This document shows positions 35,584 to 46,081 of a stretch of 64,000 nucleotides of DNA, piece after piece. The notes beneath the pieces are model-generated. The model searched no databases, was not told where the DNA came from, and was given only the letters and a program-made list of their open reading frames with translations. The translations under genes and the position numbers were made by a program. Location of the stretch: assembly GCF_001854765.1 (NCBI RefSeq), contig NZ_LJJE01000124.1:62001-126000 (forward strand), written 5' to 3'. The stretch's first letter is position 1. Each line of letters opens with the position of its first letter. The stretch comes from Vibrio sonorensis. GTDB taxonomy: Bacteria > Pseudomonadota > Gammaproteobacteria > Enterobacterales > Vibrionaceae.

Positions 35584-36618
35584 GTGCAACAACGTCTCCC
35601 CCTCCCTATTGCGCTGTTGATATTTTCATCAGCGCTTTTTGTTATTTCAATCAGTTCAGTCACCGTAGGTCCAATGAACATCAGTTTTAGTCAAAGTCTG
35701 CAAAGTCTGGTGTTCAAATCTGAAGAGATCGCTTCGCATATCAATATGGTCATCCACGAGATACGCTTTCCTCGCACTCTATTGTGCATCCTAGTGGGCG
35801 CCATCCTCGCGATTTGCGGTACCGTTATGCAAGGTTTGTTTCGCAACCCACTTGCTGAACCGGGTATTATAGGTGTTTCGGCAGGCGCTGCACTCGGGGC
35901 AGCGTTTGCGATTGTTTTATACGGTCGGTTCTCACATTTTCTTCCTGAGCTTGTCGAAGTTTTGGCGGTTCCACTCTTTGCCTTTATTGGTGGCACTGTT
36001 ACAACCATACTTGTCTATCGGCTGGGAACCGGAAAAATGGGGACATCGGTGACTGTCATGTTGCTTGCAGGTGTCGCTATTAGTGCCCTGTCGGGTGCAG
36101 GTATTGGTTACATGAATTTCGTCGCCGATGACCAAATGCTTCGTGATCTCACTCTTTGGTCCATGGGTTCGCTTGCAGGCGCAAACACCGCGGCCATAAT
36201 AATGTGCCTAATCACCTTTTGCATTTTGCTCGCTGTCTTTTGGCGTAAATCCATGGCCCTTAATGCTCTACTATTAGGGGAGTCTGAAGCGGCGCACTTA
36301 GGCATTCCCGTTGAGAAGCTAAAAAGGCAACTCATTCTAGTTACTGCCGCTGGTGTAGGTATTACCGTCAGCGTGTGTGGAATGATTGGATTTGTCGGTT
36401 TGGTTATCCCTCATCTAGGACGATTGCTTTGTGGGCCAGATCACCGCGCTCTTATCCCTGTATCCGCATTACTTGGTGCTTTGCTATTAACCGGCGCTGA
36501 TATGTTTGCTCGTGTTGCGGTTGCTCCAGCAGAATTACCTGTTGGCATTGTTACCGCATTAATCGGCGCTCCTTTCTTCCTCTATCTTCTGTTTCAACAA
36601 AGAGGGCGAATTCTGTAA
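35584..36618 (+). CDS. hutC: Haem ABC transporter permease HutC
   Basis: 344-aa FecCD/BtuC-type permease, about ten membrane helices. Signature segments: EIRFPRTLLCILVGAILAIC, FRNPLAEPGIIGVSAGAALG and GFVGLVIPHLGRLLCGPDHR. Starts with GTG at 35584, four bases after hutB. Stop overlaps the hutD start. Confidence 0.94.
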   Translation: MQQRLPLPIALLIFSSALFVISISSVTVGPMNISFSQSLQSLVFKSEEIASHINMVIHEIRFPRTLLCILVGAILAICGTVMQGLFRNPLAEPGIIGVSAGAALGAAFAIVLYGRFSHFLPELVEVLAVPLFAFIGGTVTTILVYRLGTGKMGTSVTVMLLAGVAISALSGAGIGYMNFVADDQMLRDLTLWSMGSLAGANTAAIIMCLITFCILLAVFWRKSMALNALLLGESEAAHLGIPVEKLKRQLILVTAAGVGITVSVCGMIGFVGLVIPHLGRLLCGPDHRALIPVSALLGALLLTGADMFARVAVAPAELPVGIVTALIGAPFFLYLLFQQRGRIL

Positions 36619-37403
36619 TGACTCAAACAGCAATCTCCGGACAAAACATCACCGTTGAATTTGGCAATCGAACAGTATTGAACAACATCGATATTTCTTT
36701 GCGCTGTGGAGAAGTTACGGCTTTGCTTGGCCCTAATGGTGCAGGTAAAAGTACATTGCTTAAAGTGTTGTGCAACGATATAGAAAGTAAGACAAAGATA
36801 ACGTATTTCAATCGAAATCGAGAAAAGTGGAGTAAACAAGATCTCGCGTTACACCTCGGGATCTTACCCCAGCACAGTACACTCACTTTTCCTTTTTTAG
36901 CGCATGAAGTCGTCGAATTAGGTGGAATTCCACTCAAGCTCAGTCAAAAAGAGTTAGTTGAAAAAGCGCGTTATTACATGGAAAAAACCGACGTTCTTCA
37001 CTTAAAGAAACGCTTATATCCATCGCTTTCTGGAGGGGAAAAACAACGTTTACACCTTGCGCGTGTACTATTACAACTAGACCAATCTGGCGACAAAAAA
37101 ATATTGATGTTAGACGAACCCACATCCGCCTTAGATCTCGCCCATCAGCACAATACGCTACGGCTGGCAAGGCAAGCCGCAGACCTTGAAAATACGGCAG
37201 TTGTTGTCGTTCTCCACGATCTTAATCTCGCGTCGCAATATTCAGACAGAATGGTGATCTTACACAATGGTAAACTGGTCTGTGATGCCACCCCAGAGCA
37301 AGCTTTGAAAAGCGACCTTATAGAAAAGGTGTACGGATACCCTTCACTCATTTCGCCGCATCCAACATTAGGCTTTCCAATGGTATTACCCGCAAACACT
37401 TAA
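36618..37403 (+). CDS. hutD: Haem ABC transporter ATPase HutD
   Basis: 261-aa ATPase. Walker A LLGPNGAGKSTLL, signature LSGGEKQRLHLARVL, Walker B ILMLDEPTSALDLAHQ, H-loop VVLHDLNLA. HmuV/HutD type by context. The start shares a base with the hutC stop. Last gene of the six-gene operon; a weak AACCAGC..GCTGCTGGTT hairpin follows at about 37413-37443. Confidence 0.94.
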   Translation: MTQTAISGQNITVEFGNRTVLNNIDISLRCGEVTALLGPNGAGKSTLLKVLCNDIESKTKITYFNRNREKWSKQDLALHLGILPQHSTLTFPFLAHEVVELGGIPLKLSQKELVEKARYYMEKTDVLHLKKRLYPSLSGGEKQRLHLARVLLQLDQSGDKKILMLDEPTSALDLAHQHNTLRLARQAADLENTAVVVVLHDLNLASQYSDRMVILHNGKLVCDATPEQALKSDLIEKVYGYPSLISPHPTLGFPMVLPANT

Positions 37404-37451
37404 AATCATTCTAAACCAGCTCTACACGTTCCTCGCTGCTGGTTTGGGTTC

Positions 37452-38441
37452 TTACTCTACACTTAAAATCACTTTTCCGTTTAACTTTCCGGCACTTGAT
37501 TCAACAAGCTTTAGCGCGTCTTGAAACTGGCTTAACGGATAACGGCGTCCAACATTTAGCTCAATTCCATGGGTAAGAAAGTGTTCTAACATCTCAATAA
37601 ATCCGTTACGGCGCTCTGCTCTTCCCACTTTTTCTTCCCAATAACGCAAGAAGAAGGTGCTAAAGCTTAAATTCTTATGTTCGACTTTTTTAAAAAATTC
37701 CGTGCCATATGTGCTTAAAGAAAGCGTGCCATAGTTGATAAACCTTCCCTTGCTACACAAGCAATCGGCTAATCTCTCGCCATCAACGCCACCTATGGCG
37801 TCAAAAGCCACATTTGGGGCCGGAATTTCACCTTTCTCGATTCGGTAAGAGAGATCGTCACTAGAACTAATGACATGATTTGCTTGATAGGGATAGTCCC
37901 TCTCTTGTGACGTAACAACAATTAAGGTGTAACCCAGCGAAGCGGAGAGCTGGGCAAAGATCTTTCCTATGGCGGAACTACCAGCATTGATGACCACGAC
38001 ATCGCGCGCGGTTAATCTTGCGATTTTAGTGGTAAGTACCCAAGCCGTTAAAGCATTGATATACAACTGACATGCGTAACCATCGGTTACAAACTCAGGG
38101 ACACCAAAAAGGTTATCTGGTGAAACATCGATATATTTTTGCCAAGTACCGCCTGTTGCAACCACTACTCGGCTGCCTTTCTTCCACTTGGGGCAATTGG
38201 ACTCCTGCACTCTTCCAACCGCTTCAAAACCCGGTGTTCGAGGAGGTTGGTGACAGTGTTTGTACTGACCGACACCATAAATAGACAACAGGTCACTAGG
38301 GTTTATGTTGGCAGCTTCAATTTGCACCCTAACCAGCCCTTCTTCCAGCGGTGCTAATGGCAACCTTACAAGCGACAAGACGTCTTTAGGTTGACCAAAA
38401 CTCTGTTGAATAACTCTAGTGTTTTTTAGCATATCTGACAT
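37452..38441 (-). CDS. MDR-family zinc-independent alcohol dehydrogenase/quinone-enoyl reductase-like protein
   Basis: 329-aa medium-chain dehydrogenase/reductase. GroES-like N-domain (about 1-125): LVRVQIEAANINPSDLLSIY, PRTPGFEAVGRV. Rossmann domain (about 140-275): VVVINAGSSAIGKIFAQLSA, then an NAD(P)-binding SQERDYPY turn. The structural and catalytic zinc cysteines of alcohol dehydrogenases are not visible. The NINPSD..GF E/G.VG pattern points to the quinone oxidoreductase/mitochondrial enoyl-ACP reductase (MECR) group. Convergent with hutD. Its minus-strand promoter faces the first siderophore cassette. Substrate unknown. Confidence 0.75.
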   Translation of the reverse strand: MSDMLKNTRVIQQSFGQPKDVLSLVRLPLAPLEEGLVRVQIEAANINPSDLLSIYGVGQYKHCHQPPRTPGFEAVGRVQESNCPKWKKGSRVVVATGGTWQKYIDVSPDNLFGVPEFVTDGYACQLYINALTAWVLTTKIARLTARDVVVINAGSSAIGKIFAQLSASLGYTLIVVTSQERDYPYQANHVISSSDDLSYRIEKGEIPAPNVAFDAIGGVDGERLADCLCSKGRFINYGTLSLSTYGTEFFKKVEHKNLSFSTFFLRYWEEKVGRAERRNGFIEMLEHFLTHGIELNVGRRYPLSQFQDALKLVESSAGKLNGKVILSVE

Positions 38442-38781
38442 TCGTTCACTCTAGTGGTAGCTGTTGGCGACAAACATTCTTCATCTTTTGTTTAACGACA
38501 AAGCGCCATTTGATATTGAAATTACAACAGATTTTAACTTAACCATCTTACTGGTTAAGGTGAAAACTTTGCAATGGTCAGCGAAACACAATGTTTACTG
38601 CTTCATTAATTCTGCTCTGCATCGATAATCACTCAAATCCGGTTTTCCAAACCCCAAAATCATTTCTAAATTGAGCAGCCACCGATTCGAATACCCTGCA
38701 AAATATTCAGCAAATAAATACAAATAAAACACTGCATGCATTTGAGCGCTAGGCCATCACCTAAGGAAGTAGCTCACACCT
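38442..38781. other. Divergent spacer between MDR reductase and AraC-family gene
   Basis: 340 AT-rich bases holding the promoters of two divergent genes. AATCATTTCTAAATTGA near 38659-38675 is weakly Fur-like but too poor to call. No gene seen. Confidence 0.4.
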
Positions 38782-39705
38782 ATGGAACTCAACGACCCAC
38801 ACCTATCCGACCTTGCGTCCAGCCAAACTCTTGTCGATGTAAACCAAGTCGGCCTTGGGTGCCATATTCGCCATCTACGTTTTCATCACGTCTATGAACT
38901 AGCAGCAAATCAAGTCGAAACCACTTCTAGTATTGAGCTAATTTACCTGATTAAAGGTAATTCGGTGACGTGGCAACAAGCAAATGGCAGCGTTGTTAAA
39001 GTACTAGAGGGCCAGTCTGTTTTAACCCTTAATGGTGACCACGGTTACGGGCGTTTATTAAGCAAAGGTGGAGAACTAATACATATCACTTTTCAATGCT
39101 CGAACTTGGAAAAAATTCGCCAGCGTTTAACATCGAATTGCTCATTGGCTTCAATTGGGAACAACGCCTCAAACAATGCAATCGTTATGAATCCATGTTC
39201 CAACTCTTCCTCACTACTGGAACAGATTCGAGAGTGCTGCCACTCCTCTGCCATCGACTTCAGCATGGAACTGCTTGCTGCTTCAAAAGCGTATCAGTGT
39301 TTGTCGCTACTTTTGCAAAAACCTACCCAATGCTGCTTGCAAGAAACGTCTGAGTGTCAATTGACTCCTCGCACAATCAGTAAGGTAAAAAATGCACACA
39401 ATTTGATTACCCATAACCCAAGCGGTAACTGGTGCATCAAATCGTTGTGTCAAGCGGTGGGCACAAATGAAACGAGCCTAAAGCAAGGTTTTAAATCCTT
39501 GTTTAACACCACCTTTTCTAAACATTTACAGAAAACACGCATGGAGATAGCGGCGAGAAACTTAAGGATGGGAAATGAACCCGTGACGGACATCGTTTTA
39601 AAAGTGGGATACTCTAGCCCATCTCATTTTTCTAAGCTGTTCAAACAACAATATGGGTTAAACCCTCTTCAATATCGCAAACAGGCGCTGATTTCTTATC
39701 GCTAA
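38782..39705 (+). CDS. AraC-family (PchR-like) transcriptional regulator
   Basis: 307-aa regulator. N-terminal ligand-type domain about 1-200, containing several Cys (CCLQETSEC around 190). C-terminal AraC HTH (about 210-305): SLCQAVGTNETSLKQGFKSL and VTDIVLKVGYSSPSHFSKLF. The GTNETSLK..F motif is that of PchR/YbtA-like activators of siderophore-receptor genes, which respond to the ferric siderophore. It is followed 108 bp later by a second AraC gene with the same motif, then a TonB receptor and exporter-like MFS, so siderophore control is likely. Confidence 0.85.
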   Translation: MELNDPHLSDLASSQTLVDVNQVGLGCHIRHLRFHHVYELAANQVETTSSIELIYLIKGNSVTWQQANGSVVKVLEGQSVLTLNGDHGYGRLLSKGGELIHITFQCSNLEKIRQRLTSNCSLASIGNNASNNAIVMNPCSNSSSLLEQIRECCHSSAIDFSMELLAASKAYQCLSLLLQKPTQCCLQETSECQLTPRTISKVKNAHNLITHNPSGNWCIKSLCQAVGTNETSLKQGFKSLFNTTFSKHLQKTRMEIAARNLRMGNEPVTDIVLKVGYSSPSHFSKLFKQQYGLNPLQYRKQALISYR

Positions 39706-39769
39706 ATCAATCAACGTTTATAAGTTCAACACTGCATCAGGTATAGATCTATAGACTTAACAATAGCTA

Positions 39770-39789
39770 ATTGATAATCTTTCTCATTT
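39770..39789 (+). promoter_or_regulatory. Putative Fur box before the second AraC gene
   Basis: ATTGATAATCTTTCTCATTT keeps the GATAAT..TCTCATT pattern of Fur sites and lies 25-45 bases before the ATG at 39814, in the only gap of the cassette. Fur repression of the AraC-receptor-MFS genes is plausible. Confidence 0.5.
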
Positions 39790-39813
39790 GAATGAGTATT
39801 GATTTTAGCGGTT

Positions 39814-40746
39814 ATGGCCTACTACCAAATTCCTTTTGACCTTGAACTTGTAGAAGCTTCAGTCCAATCCGATGGTGAAATTAAATTTAGCCATCGAGAA
39901 TGTGAATTTTCGCTGCGCTCAAATGTGGTCAGTGAAGAGATGGTTTTAAGCTATTTCGCTGGTCGCTTCCCGTCACCAACTGAACTTGCTTCGGCAAGTC
40001 CCGATCCATTTGACGAAGTGACAGTGATGATGAACTTGGGAAACGCCGTCTACTACCAAATTGACAGTCTAAGAACGCCTCGCGTGCTGCCCTCTATGGC
40101 GATTTCTTTATGTTACTCCGACACCAGAAATGGCATCTGTCGCTATCAGCCCAAGCATACCCAATTGTTATCAGTGCAAATCCCCAGAACCGTATTTGTA
40201 GCTTTGATGGAAGCTATGGATTTGGGAGAAAGCGTGATGCCTCTGTTAAATCGACAAGAACCCTTTATGTGGATGAAACAGGCCACACCGGCGCTTTATC
40301 AGATGGCGGTAAAATTATCGCAGAACAACAACCCACATTGCATCGTCCAAAGACACCTCGCTCATATCTTTGTCAATGACACAATGCGCTATATCGTGGA
40401 TTCTAACCGCCTGAAGAAGCTCGATAACCATCACGTATTTGAAAAAGCGATCGCAATTTTAAACCATGAGTTCGCTCAGCCTCCTACTATTGCTCAGTTG
40501 GCGAGAAGAGTCGGCACCAATGAAACTTCACTTAAACATTGGTTTAAAAAAGAGTTAGACACCACTGTTCATCAGTATTTGATTCAACAACGCATATCGA
40601 AAGCCATTGAGCTAATCACACACCACGACTTTTCGATCTCTCATATCGCACAAGAAGTCGGTTATTCCAATCACGGTCATTTTGCTGCCGCGTTCAAAAA
40701 AGAGCTCGGATGTACCCCTTCCTTTTATTCCAACCAGTTTAGGTAA
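39814..40746 (+). CDS. AraC-family (PchR-like) transcriptional regulator, second copy
   Basis: 310-aa regulator. ATG at 39814 (MAYYQIPFDLELVEASVQ) is preferred over a TTG 15 bases upstream. C-terminal HTH domain: QLARRVGTNETSLKHWFKKE and ISHIAQEVGYSNHGHFAAAF, the same GTNETSLK signature as the upstream gene but a different N-terminal domain, so the two are paralogues rather than a recent duplication. 130 bp upstream of the TonB receptor, the probable target. Confidence 0.85.
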   Translation: MAYYQIPFDLELVEASVQSDGEIKFSHRECEFSLRSNVVSEEMVLSYFAGRFPSPTELASASPDPFDEVTVMMNLGNAVYYQIDSLRTPRVLPSMAISLCYSDTRNGICRYQPKHTQLLSVQIPRTVFVALMEAMDLGESVMPLLNRQEPFMWMKQATPALYQMAVKLSQNNNPHCIVQRHLAHIFVNDTMRYIVDSNRLKKLDNHHVFEKAIAILNHEFAQPPTIAQLARRVGTNETSLKHWFKKELDTTVHQYLIQQRISKAIELITHHDFSISHIAQEVGYSNHGHFAAAFKKELGCTPSFYSNQFR

Positions 40747-40875
40747 CTCGCTAAGGTTGGTCGTTCAGCTTTTGGTAAAAATGTCGTTTACGGCCATTTT
40801 TATGTCTGATGTCGTTAGCGCATTAATCTGTGCCCACGCATGATACCCATCGATTTTAACTTCAGGGAACTAACA

Positions 40876-42843
40876 ATGTATAAAAAAAGGTTTACCCCCA
40901 CTGCTATTGCATGCGCCACTTCTTTACTTACTGTTTCTTCTGCATACGCTAACGATCCTTCACCGCTCGACACCGTAACTGTTGTGGCGAGTAAGCAAGG
41001 TATTAACCTACAAAACATCGATAGTTCGGTGGAGGTAAAAACCGCTGACGAACTCGAAAAAGCCGGAGTCAGCAGTGTAGAAGACTTGCAAAAAGTGTTT
41101 CCCGGCCTAGTGATCCAAACCCGTGGTAGCCGACTTTACTCCAACACCACGATTAGAGGCATCAGCTCTCCAGATTACTATTCGCCAACCATCTCGGTCT
41201 ATGTCGATGGCGTAAAGCAAGACAGCGCTTTTTTAACCCAACAACTTATCAATGTTAAGCAAGTTGAGTTATTAAAGGGCCCACAGGGCACCTTGTACGG
41301 TGGCAACGCACAAGGTGCGATCATCAATATCGTTACAAACAAAGCGAGTGAAAACAAAGCCTCTGCCAGAGTGACCTATAGCAGTACAAATCAAACCCTA
41401 GATGCATCAGCCACAGGACAACTAAGTGAATCCGTGTTTGCTGACATTAATCTAAGAGCGCTTAAAGACGAAGGATTTATCGACCACCTTCCTTCAAATA
41501 CCAAAGACGCAAACGACACACGAGAAACAAGCGCCAGTGCACGACTTCACTTTAGGCCAAGTGGCGGACCATTTACCGCCTCTCTCGCCATCGCGACAGA
41601 CAAACTTGATAGTCATGAAGAGTGGTACTTAACCGAGTCAGACTACAACAAAAAGCAAACCAGTATGCCGATTCCAGAGTTAGAGCGCCGTGTAAACACT
41701 TACGCTTTGACTTTAGGCTACGATTTCGGAGCATCGGAACTAACCAGCATCACCGCTTGGCAAAATAGAAATGTCTATCGCAACTATATCGGCGGTATAT
41801 GGCATGAAGATCAAGACACTTTCAGTCAAGAACTAAGGCTTAACAGTCAAGTCACTGAAAACCTTAACACGGTTGTCGGTGCCTACTACGAAACCAAAGC
41901 ATTCAAAGGCAACGCAAGTGGTGCCATTAACGACAAAAAAGACACCAGTATTGCTTTGTTTGGACAAGCGCTTTACGCACTAACTAACAATCTCGATTTC
42001 ACTCTAGGTCTTAGGGCGGAAAGGCTAAAAGCCGAGTCTGATTATTCGGGTAATCCCGCTTGGCGAATCAGTGCTTACAATGTCGAAAAGAGCGAAAGTG
42101 TGCTTTCCCCAAAGGTATCTCTTGGTTGGCAAGCATCTTCTAATACGCGCTTGTTTGCGTCTATTACAAGTGGTCACCGCCCTGGCGGCTTTAATACGGT
42201 ACCCAGAAGTGATCTAGACAGCAGAGGCTATGATTCGGAGAACTCGGTTAACGGCGAACTGGGCTGGCGAACTACGAACACCGATAACAGCTTCCAGTTC
42301 TCTGGTGCACTATATTGGATTAAAACCGATGATGTTCAGCTCTATACGGGAAATATTGGCAGTCAGGCGTTAGGGAATCACGGAGAAGCTGTTTCTAAGG
42401 GTTTGGAACTTGATATCGCTTACTATCCAACTGATGACTTGTTGCTGTCATTAGGCGCTACTTTTGGGCAATCTGAATTTGACTCGGCTGAAACGGGGTT
42501 AGAAGGGAAAACACTGCCTTACGCACCAGACACCACCTTGGTGGGTGCCATTGAGTACTATTTACCTACAGAAGTACTGGGCGGGGAGTGGTCTCTTGGT
42601 AGCTACGCAAGATACAACTCTCGAATCTACTTTGACGAGAGAAATACACTTTCTCAGCCAGAGTATACGCTCGTTGATCTCGCTTTGACCTATCAATACG
42701 ATGACCGAGTAACCGTAAAGCTATTTAGCAACAATGTCACAGACGAAAGTTACAAAACGTACTCTTATGCAAGCCAGATGGGGACTATGAGCAACTATGC
42801 TAACGGTCGCGAGTTTGGTATCAAGGTAAACTTGGATTGGTAA
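40876..42843 (+). CDS. TonB-dependent siderophore-type outer-membrane receptor
   Basis: 655-aa receptor. Start at 40876 follows AGGGA and gives a signal peptide ending SSAYA-NDPSP. TonB box about DTVTVVAS. Plug domain: LEKAGVSSVEDLQKVFPGLV, TTIRGISSPDYYSP, ELLKGPQGTLYGGNAQGAII. A 22-strand barrel ends in Trp (GIKVNLDW). The YG-N-A-G-I-NIVT plug motif is shared with xenosiderophore receptors. Two bases before the MFS gene, so co-transcribed. The ligand cannot be named; import would use the TonB1 system at 33-35 kb or another copy. Confidence 0.92.
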   Translation: MYKKRFTPTAIACATSLLTVSSAYANDPSPLDTVTVVASKQGINLQNIDSSVEVKTADELEKAGVSSVEDLQKVFPGLVIQTRGSRLYSNTTIRGISSPDYYSPTISVYVDGVKQDSAFLTQQLINVKQVELLKGPQGTLYGGNAQGAIINIVTNKASENKASARVTYSSTNQTLDASATGQLSESVFADINLRALKDEGFIDHLPSNTKDANDTRETSASARLHFRPSGGPFTASLAIATDKLDSHEEWYLTESDYNKKQTSMPIPELERRVNTYALTLGYDFGASELTSITAWQNRNVYRNYIGGIWHEDQDTFSQELRLNSQVTENLNTVVGAYYETKAFKGNASGAINDKKDTSIALFGQALYALTNNLDFTLGLRAERLKAESDYSGNPAWRISAYNVEKSESVLSPKVSLGWQASSNTRLFASITSGHRPGGFNTVPRSDLDSRGYDSENSVNGELGWRTTNTDNSFQFSGALYWIKTDDVQLYTGNIGSQALGNHGEAVSKGLELDIAYYPTDDLLLSLGATFGQSEFDSAETGLEGKTLPYAPDTTLVGAIEYYLPTEVLGGEWSLGSYARYNSRIYFDERNTLSQPEYTLVDLALTYQYDDRVTVKLFSNNVTDESYKTYSYASQMGTMSNYANGREFGIKVNLDW

Positions 42844-42844
42844 T

Positions 42845-44092
42845 ATGTTTGAAAAAGCAGTAACCGCGCCAAAGTTACCTTTGCGCCACACCCTGTTAAT
42901 AATGGCAGGCGTGTATACGATTCAAAGCGTGATTGGTATGTTTACACTGCAGGGGATCCCTGCAGTGTTGCGTTCCGAGGGAGTCTCTACCTATTCTATC
43001 GGTTTGTTTTACGTCGCTATGTTGCCTTGGGCATTAAAGTTTGCATGGTCGCCAATCGTAGAACGTTATCGAAAACGAAGTAACTACTACTCTGCGCACG
43101 GCCACATTATTCTATCAGCACAAGCCCTGATTTTGCTTACCTTGTTAGGCTTGTACTTTATGTCTATAAACCACAGTTTTTTCACCCTTTTTTGCACTAT
43201 CTTGCTATTGGCACTCTGCTCGACTTTCGCCGATATCACGACTGATGGATTAGCGGTGGATAGGCTGACCCACAACAATCGACGTTATGGAAATATCATG
43301 CAGGTGGGTGGTAGCTACGTTGCGCGACTATTGGTGGCGGCCTATTTATATACAGCTATGGGATCTGGGGGTGGGAAAGCGCCATCTTGTTATTGATACT
43401 CACCGTTGCTGTTTTCACTTTGCCTACTGCGGTTTTACTTCGCAAGCGCGTTCAACCTTCTCCAGAGCAAAAACAGGAGTTTCCGTCTGTTGTCAAAGCA
43501 CTCAAAAACCCAACAGTATTGCTAGGTCTAGCGTTAACTTTTGTTAGCTATTGGGCACTAGAAGTATGCTATCAATGATGATGCCCTTTCTCGTCGACAA
43601 AGGTGTTCAACTTGAGTCTCTCGGGCTTTTGATTGCCGGCAGTGGCGTTGTTACTGGCTTATTGGGTGTAGCCTAAGTGGATGGGTTTTAAAATATATCG
43701 CGCCCATGCGTTTAATCATCCTCTTTTTGATGATAGAAGCGCTTGTATATATGGGCTTTTGGTTACTCTCCGATGGCGGTGAAAGCAGCGCGCTTGTTTT
43801 AAAGAGTCTTTATGTGTTCAACTCTTCTCTTGTCGCGGCGAAGTACGTTGCACTTTACACTCAAATGATGATTTGGGCTAAAGGCACTCAGTCCGGTGTT
43901 GATTTTTCTCTTTTCCAATCGATGGATATGATAGTTGCCATAGCCATGGCTGTTTTCAGTGGTTGGTTGGTATCCTTCAGTGGTTATTCCACACTATTTA
44001 TCTGCGCTTCGTCCGTTACTATCGCTGCCGTGTTGATTCTATTCCTATGCCGAAATCAACAACAGGCTTGCAGCTCATTGATCGAAAGCTAA
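42845..44092 (+). pseudogene. RhtX/FptX-family siderophore MFS transporter, three frameshifts
   Basis: Inner-membrane transporter for a siderophore (FptX carries ferripyochelin, RhtX rhizobactin), about 416 aa after repair. N-terminal part: LLIMAGVYTIQSVIGMFTLQ and GLFYVAMLPWALKFAWSPIV, with the ITTDGLAVDRL motif. Three breaks, each restored by one added base: near 43361 (ATG GG[n] ATC TGG GGG TGG), near 43563 (GA[n] AGT ATG CTA TCA ATG) and near 43673 (GTA GC[n] CTA AGT GGA TGG). After repair it reads through to 44092 (..RNQQQACSSLIES). It is the closest relative in the window of the intact MFS gene at 52985-54202. Unbroken, it would import the ligand of the receptor just upstream. Confidence 0.88.
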
Positions 44093-44279
44093 CTCTCTCT
44101 CGATCAGGCACTGGCCTCATCGCTTTTTCCCTTTCAATAGGTTCGTGATCCACCTCAACTTTTACTTAGAAACTCCTTCAAACGAGAATTGGGGGGAGTT
44201 TCTATTTCTTCGCTTTTACAATCTCTGTCTATTCTTAATATGCACTAAGAATAATAAAGTGGGCAATAAGGATAGTCAG

Positions 44280-45927
44280 ATGGCAAATTCAGTTTTAAAC
44301 AAGCTCAAAGTGAGCCAAAAGCTCCTCGCGATATTTGTCGTGGTTTTAACCACTATGGTATTGGTTGGAGTAGACGTTATATCTACGCTAAACAAGAATA
44401 AGCAAGACGGTACGGTGATCAATGTCGCTGGCCGACAACGAATGCTGACCAAGAAGTTTGCCAGCGAAGTCATGTTATACGTCTATGAAAAACAGAAATC
44501 TGAACATGCTCCATTAGACTATGACAAGACCGTAAAGCTCTACGAAGTTTCACTGCAAGCGTTAAAGTCCGGCGGTCAAACTTTCTCTGATCTCGGTATG
44601 AGTAACGCAATTACTCTTATAGAAAGCGGTGCTACAGAATTCAAAAGCCAGTTGCAAACGTCGAGTCATTATGGAGTGCGCAAAAATCCCTCGCCTACGC
44701 CCTGATCAACCAACAAGTCGCGCCAAGCAAAGCACAAATCGATGAGTTTATGCTCGCCAACCACAAAACACTGGCAGCGATGCACAAAGCTGTGCTGACG
44801 TACAACAAGTATTCCGACCAAAACATAGAAACGCTCAAAACGGATGTTATCGTTATTTCCTCTGTTGGAATCATTATCATGTTCGTTCTTTCCACGTTAA
44901 TTGGCAGTAGCATTGTCAATCCGCTAAATATATTAGTGCAGGTGAGTAAAGAAACCAGCGACGGCGACCTTGAAGAAAAACCCTATATCGATGAAATGGT
45001 CAATCGAACCGAAATAGGGTGCTTGGCGAAAAACATTCAGATGATGCGCCATGCCCTTTCATCGGTGATTAAAGGATTAAAAGTCAGTGCAGAGAAAATT
45101 ACCGGACTGTCCGGCCGAGTCGAATCTTTAGCGACCGAAGTAAATAAAAGTTACCAATCTGAGCAACAGAAATACCAACAAATCACCGACCTTTCCGAAG
45201 GCATGGTCGATTCATTTCAGGTGGTTTCCTCCGTTGTATCTAGCACTTTAGAATCCGCACAAGCCAGTAAGAAAGAGGCGGAGCTCAGCTTGAATCCGTC
45301 CATATGAATCTTTCTGCTATAGAACTTGCTGCCTCTGAATCTCAAACCGTGTCGGAAAACATTTCTGAGTTAAGTTCAGTTGCCGAGCAGGTTTACAGTA
45401 TTATCGATGTTATCCAAAGCATCGCTGAGCAAACTAATTTACTCGCGTTAAACGCAGCTATTGAGGCCGCCCGAGCTGGCGAACAAGGTCGCGGTTTTGC
45501 GGTTGTAGCAGATGAGGTTCGCGTTTTAGCAAGTAAAACCAACGAGTCTACTGGAGAGATCAGTACTCTATTAAACAGCTTAACAGAGCGCGTAAAGGTT
45601 TCTGTGGAATCTGTTGAACGCTTGCAAAACGAAGTAGAAAGCAGCAAAAAATCCAGCGAGCAAACCGTAGCCACCATTAATGGTATATCCGAATCCGTTT
45701 CTCGAACGGTTGCGCTGCAAGGTGATATCGCCCACCAAATCGATAATCAGTCACGAAATATACATGAGTTACGAGAAGCGCAAGAGTGCTTGTCCCAACT
45801 GCTTGAAAATACCAGCCAGAAGATTATTAGCAGCTCTCAGATCGCCGTTGATATGAGTGACATGGCAAAAGGCATCACCGCAACTTTAGACGAGTTCACA
45901 CTAAGTAAAAAGCACTCAACTCGCTAA
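44280..45927 (+). pseudogene. Methyl-accepting chemotaxis protein with PilJ-type sensor domain, two frameshifts
   Basis: Chemoreceptor of about 549 aa after repair. Start 44280 has AAGGA eight bases upstream. First membrane helix LLAIFVVVLTTMVLVGVDVI, periplasmic PilJ/nitrate-type sensor (INVAGRQRMLTKKFASEV, the signature of type IV pilus/nitrate sensors), second helix VIVISSVGIIIMFVLSTLIG, HAMP, then the signalling hairpin [20 protein letters not shown]. Breaks: near 44660 (AC[n] GTC GAG TCA restores the helix) and near 45292 (TT[n] GAA TCC GTC CAT). Both lack one base. Ligand unknown; no che gene nearby. Confidence 0.9.
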
Positions 45928-46027
45928 TGTGAGTCGTTGGTACTGTCGCAGATAGAGGCTTTGACAGACATAATTGCTTGTATGAAGCAAACTTGAATCC
46001 AATATAAATCGCACGATTTAATTAAAT

Positions 46028-46081
46028 TGAACATTTTGTGTGATTTACTATACTTTAACTGTTATTCGACTGGGAACTACT
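46028..46081 (+). promoter_or_regulatory. Promoter of toxin-antitoxin operon
   Basis: TTGAAC (-35) and TATACT (-10) are separated by 16 bases about 30 bases before the antitoxin ATG. Phd/YefM antitoxins usually bind such promoters to autorepress; the operator itself was not resolved. Confidence 0.5.
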
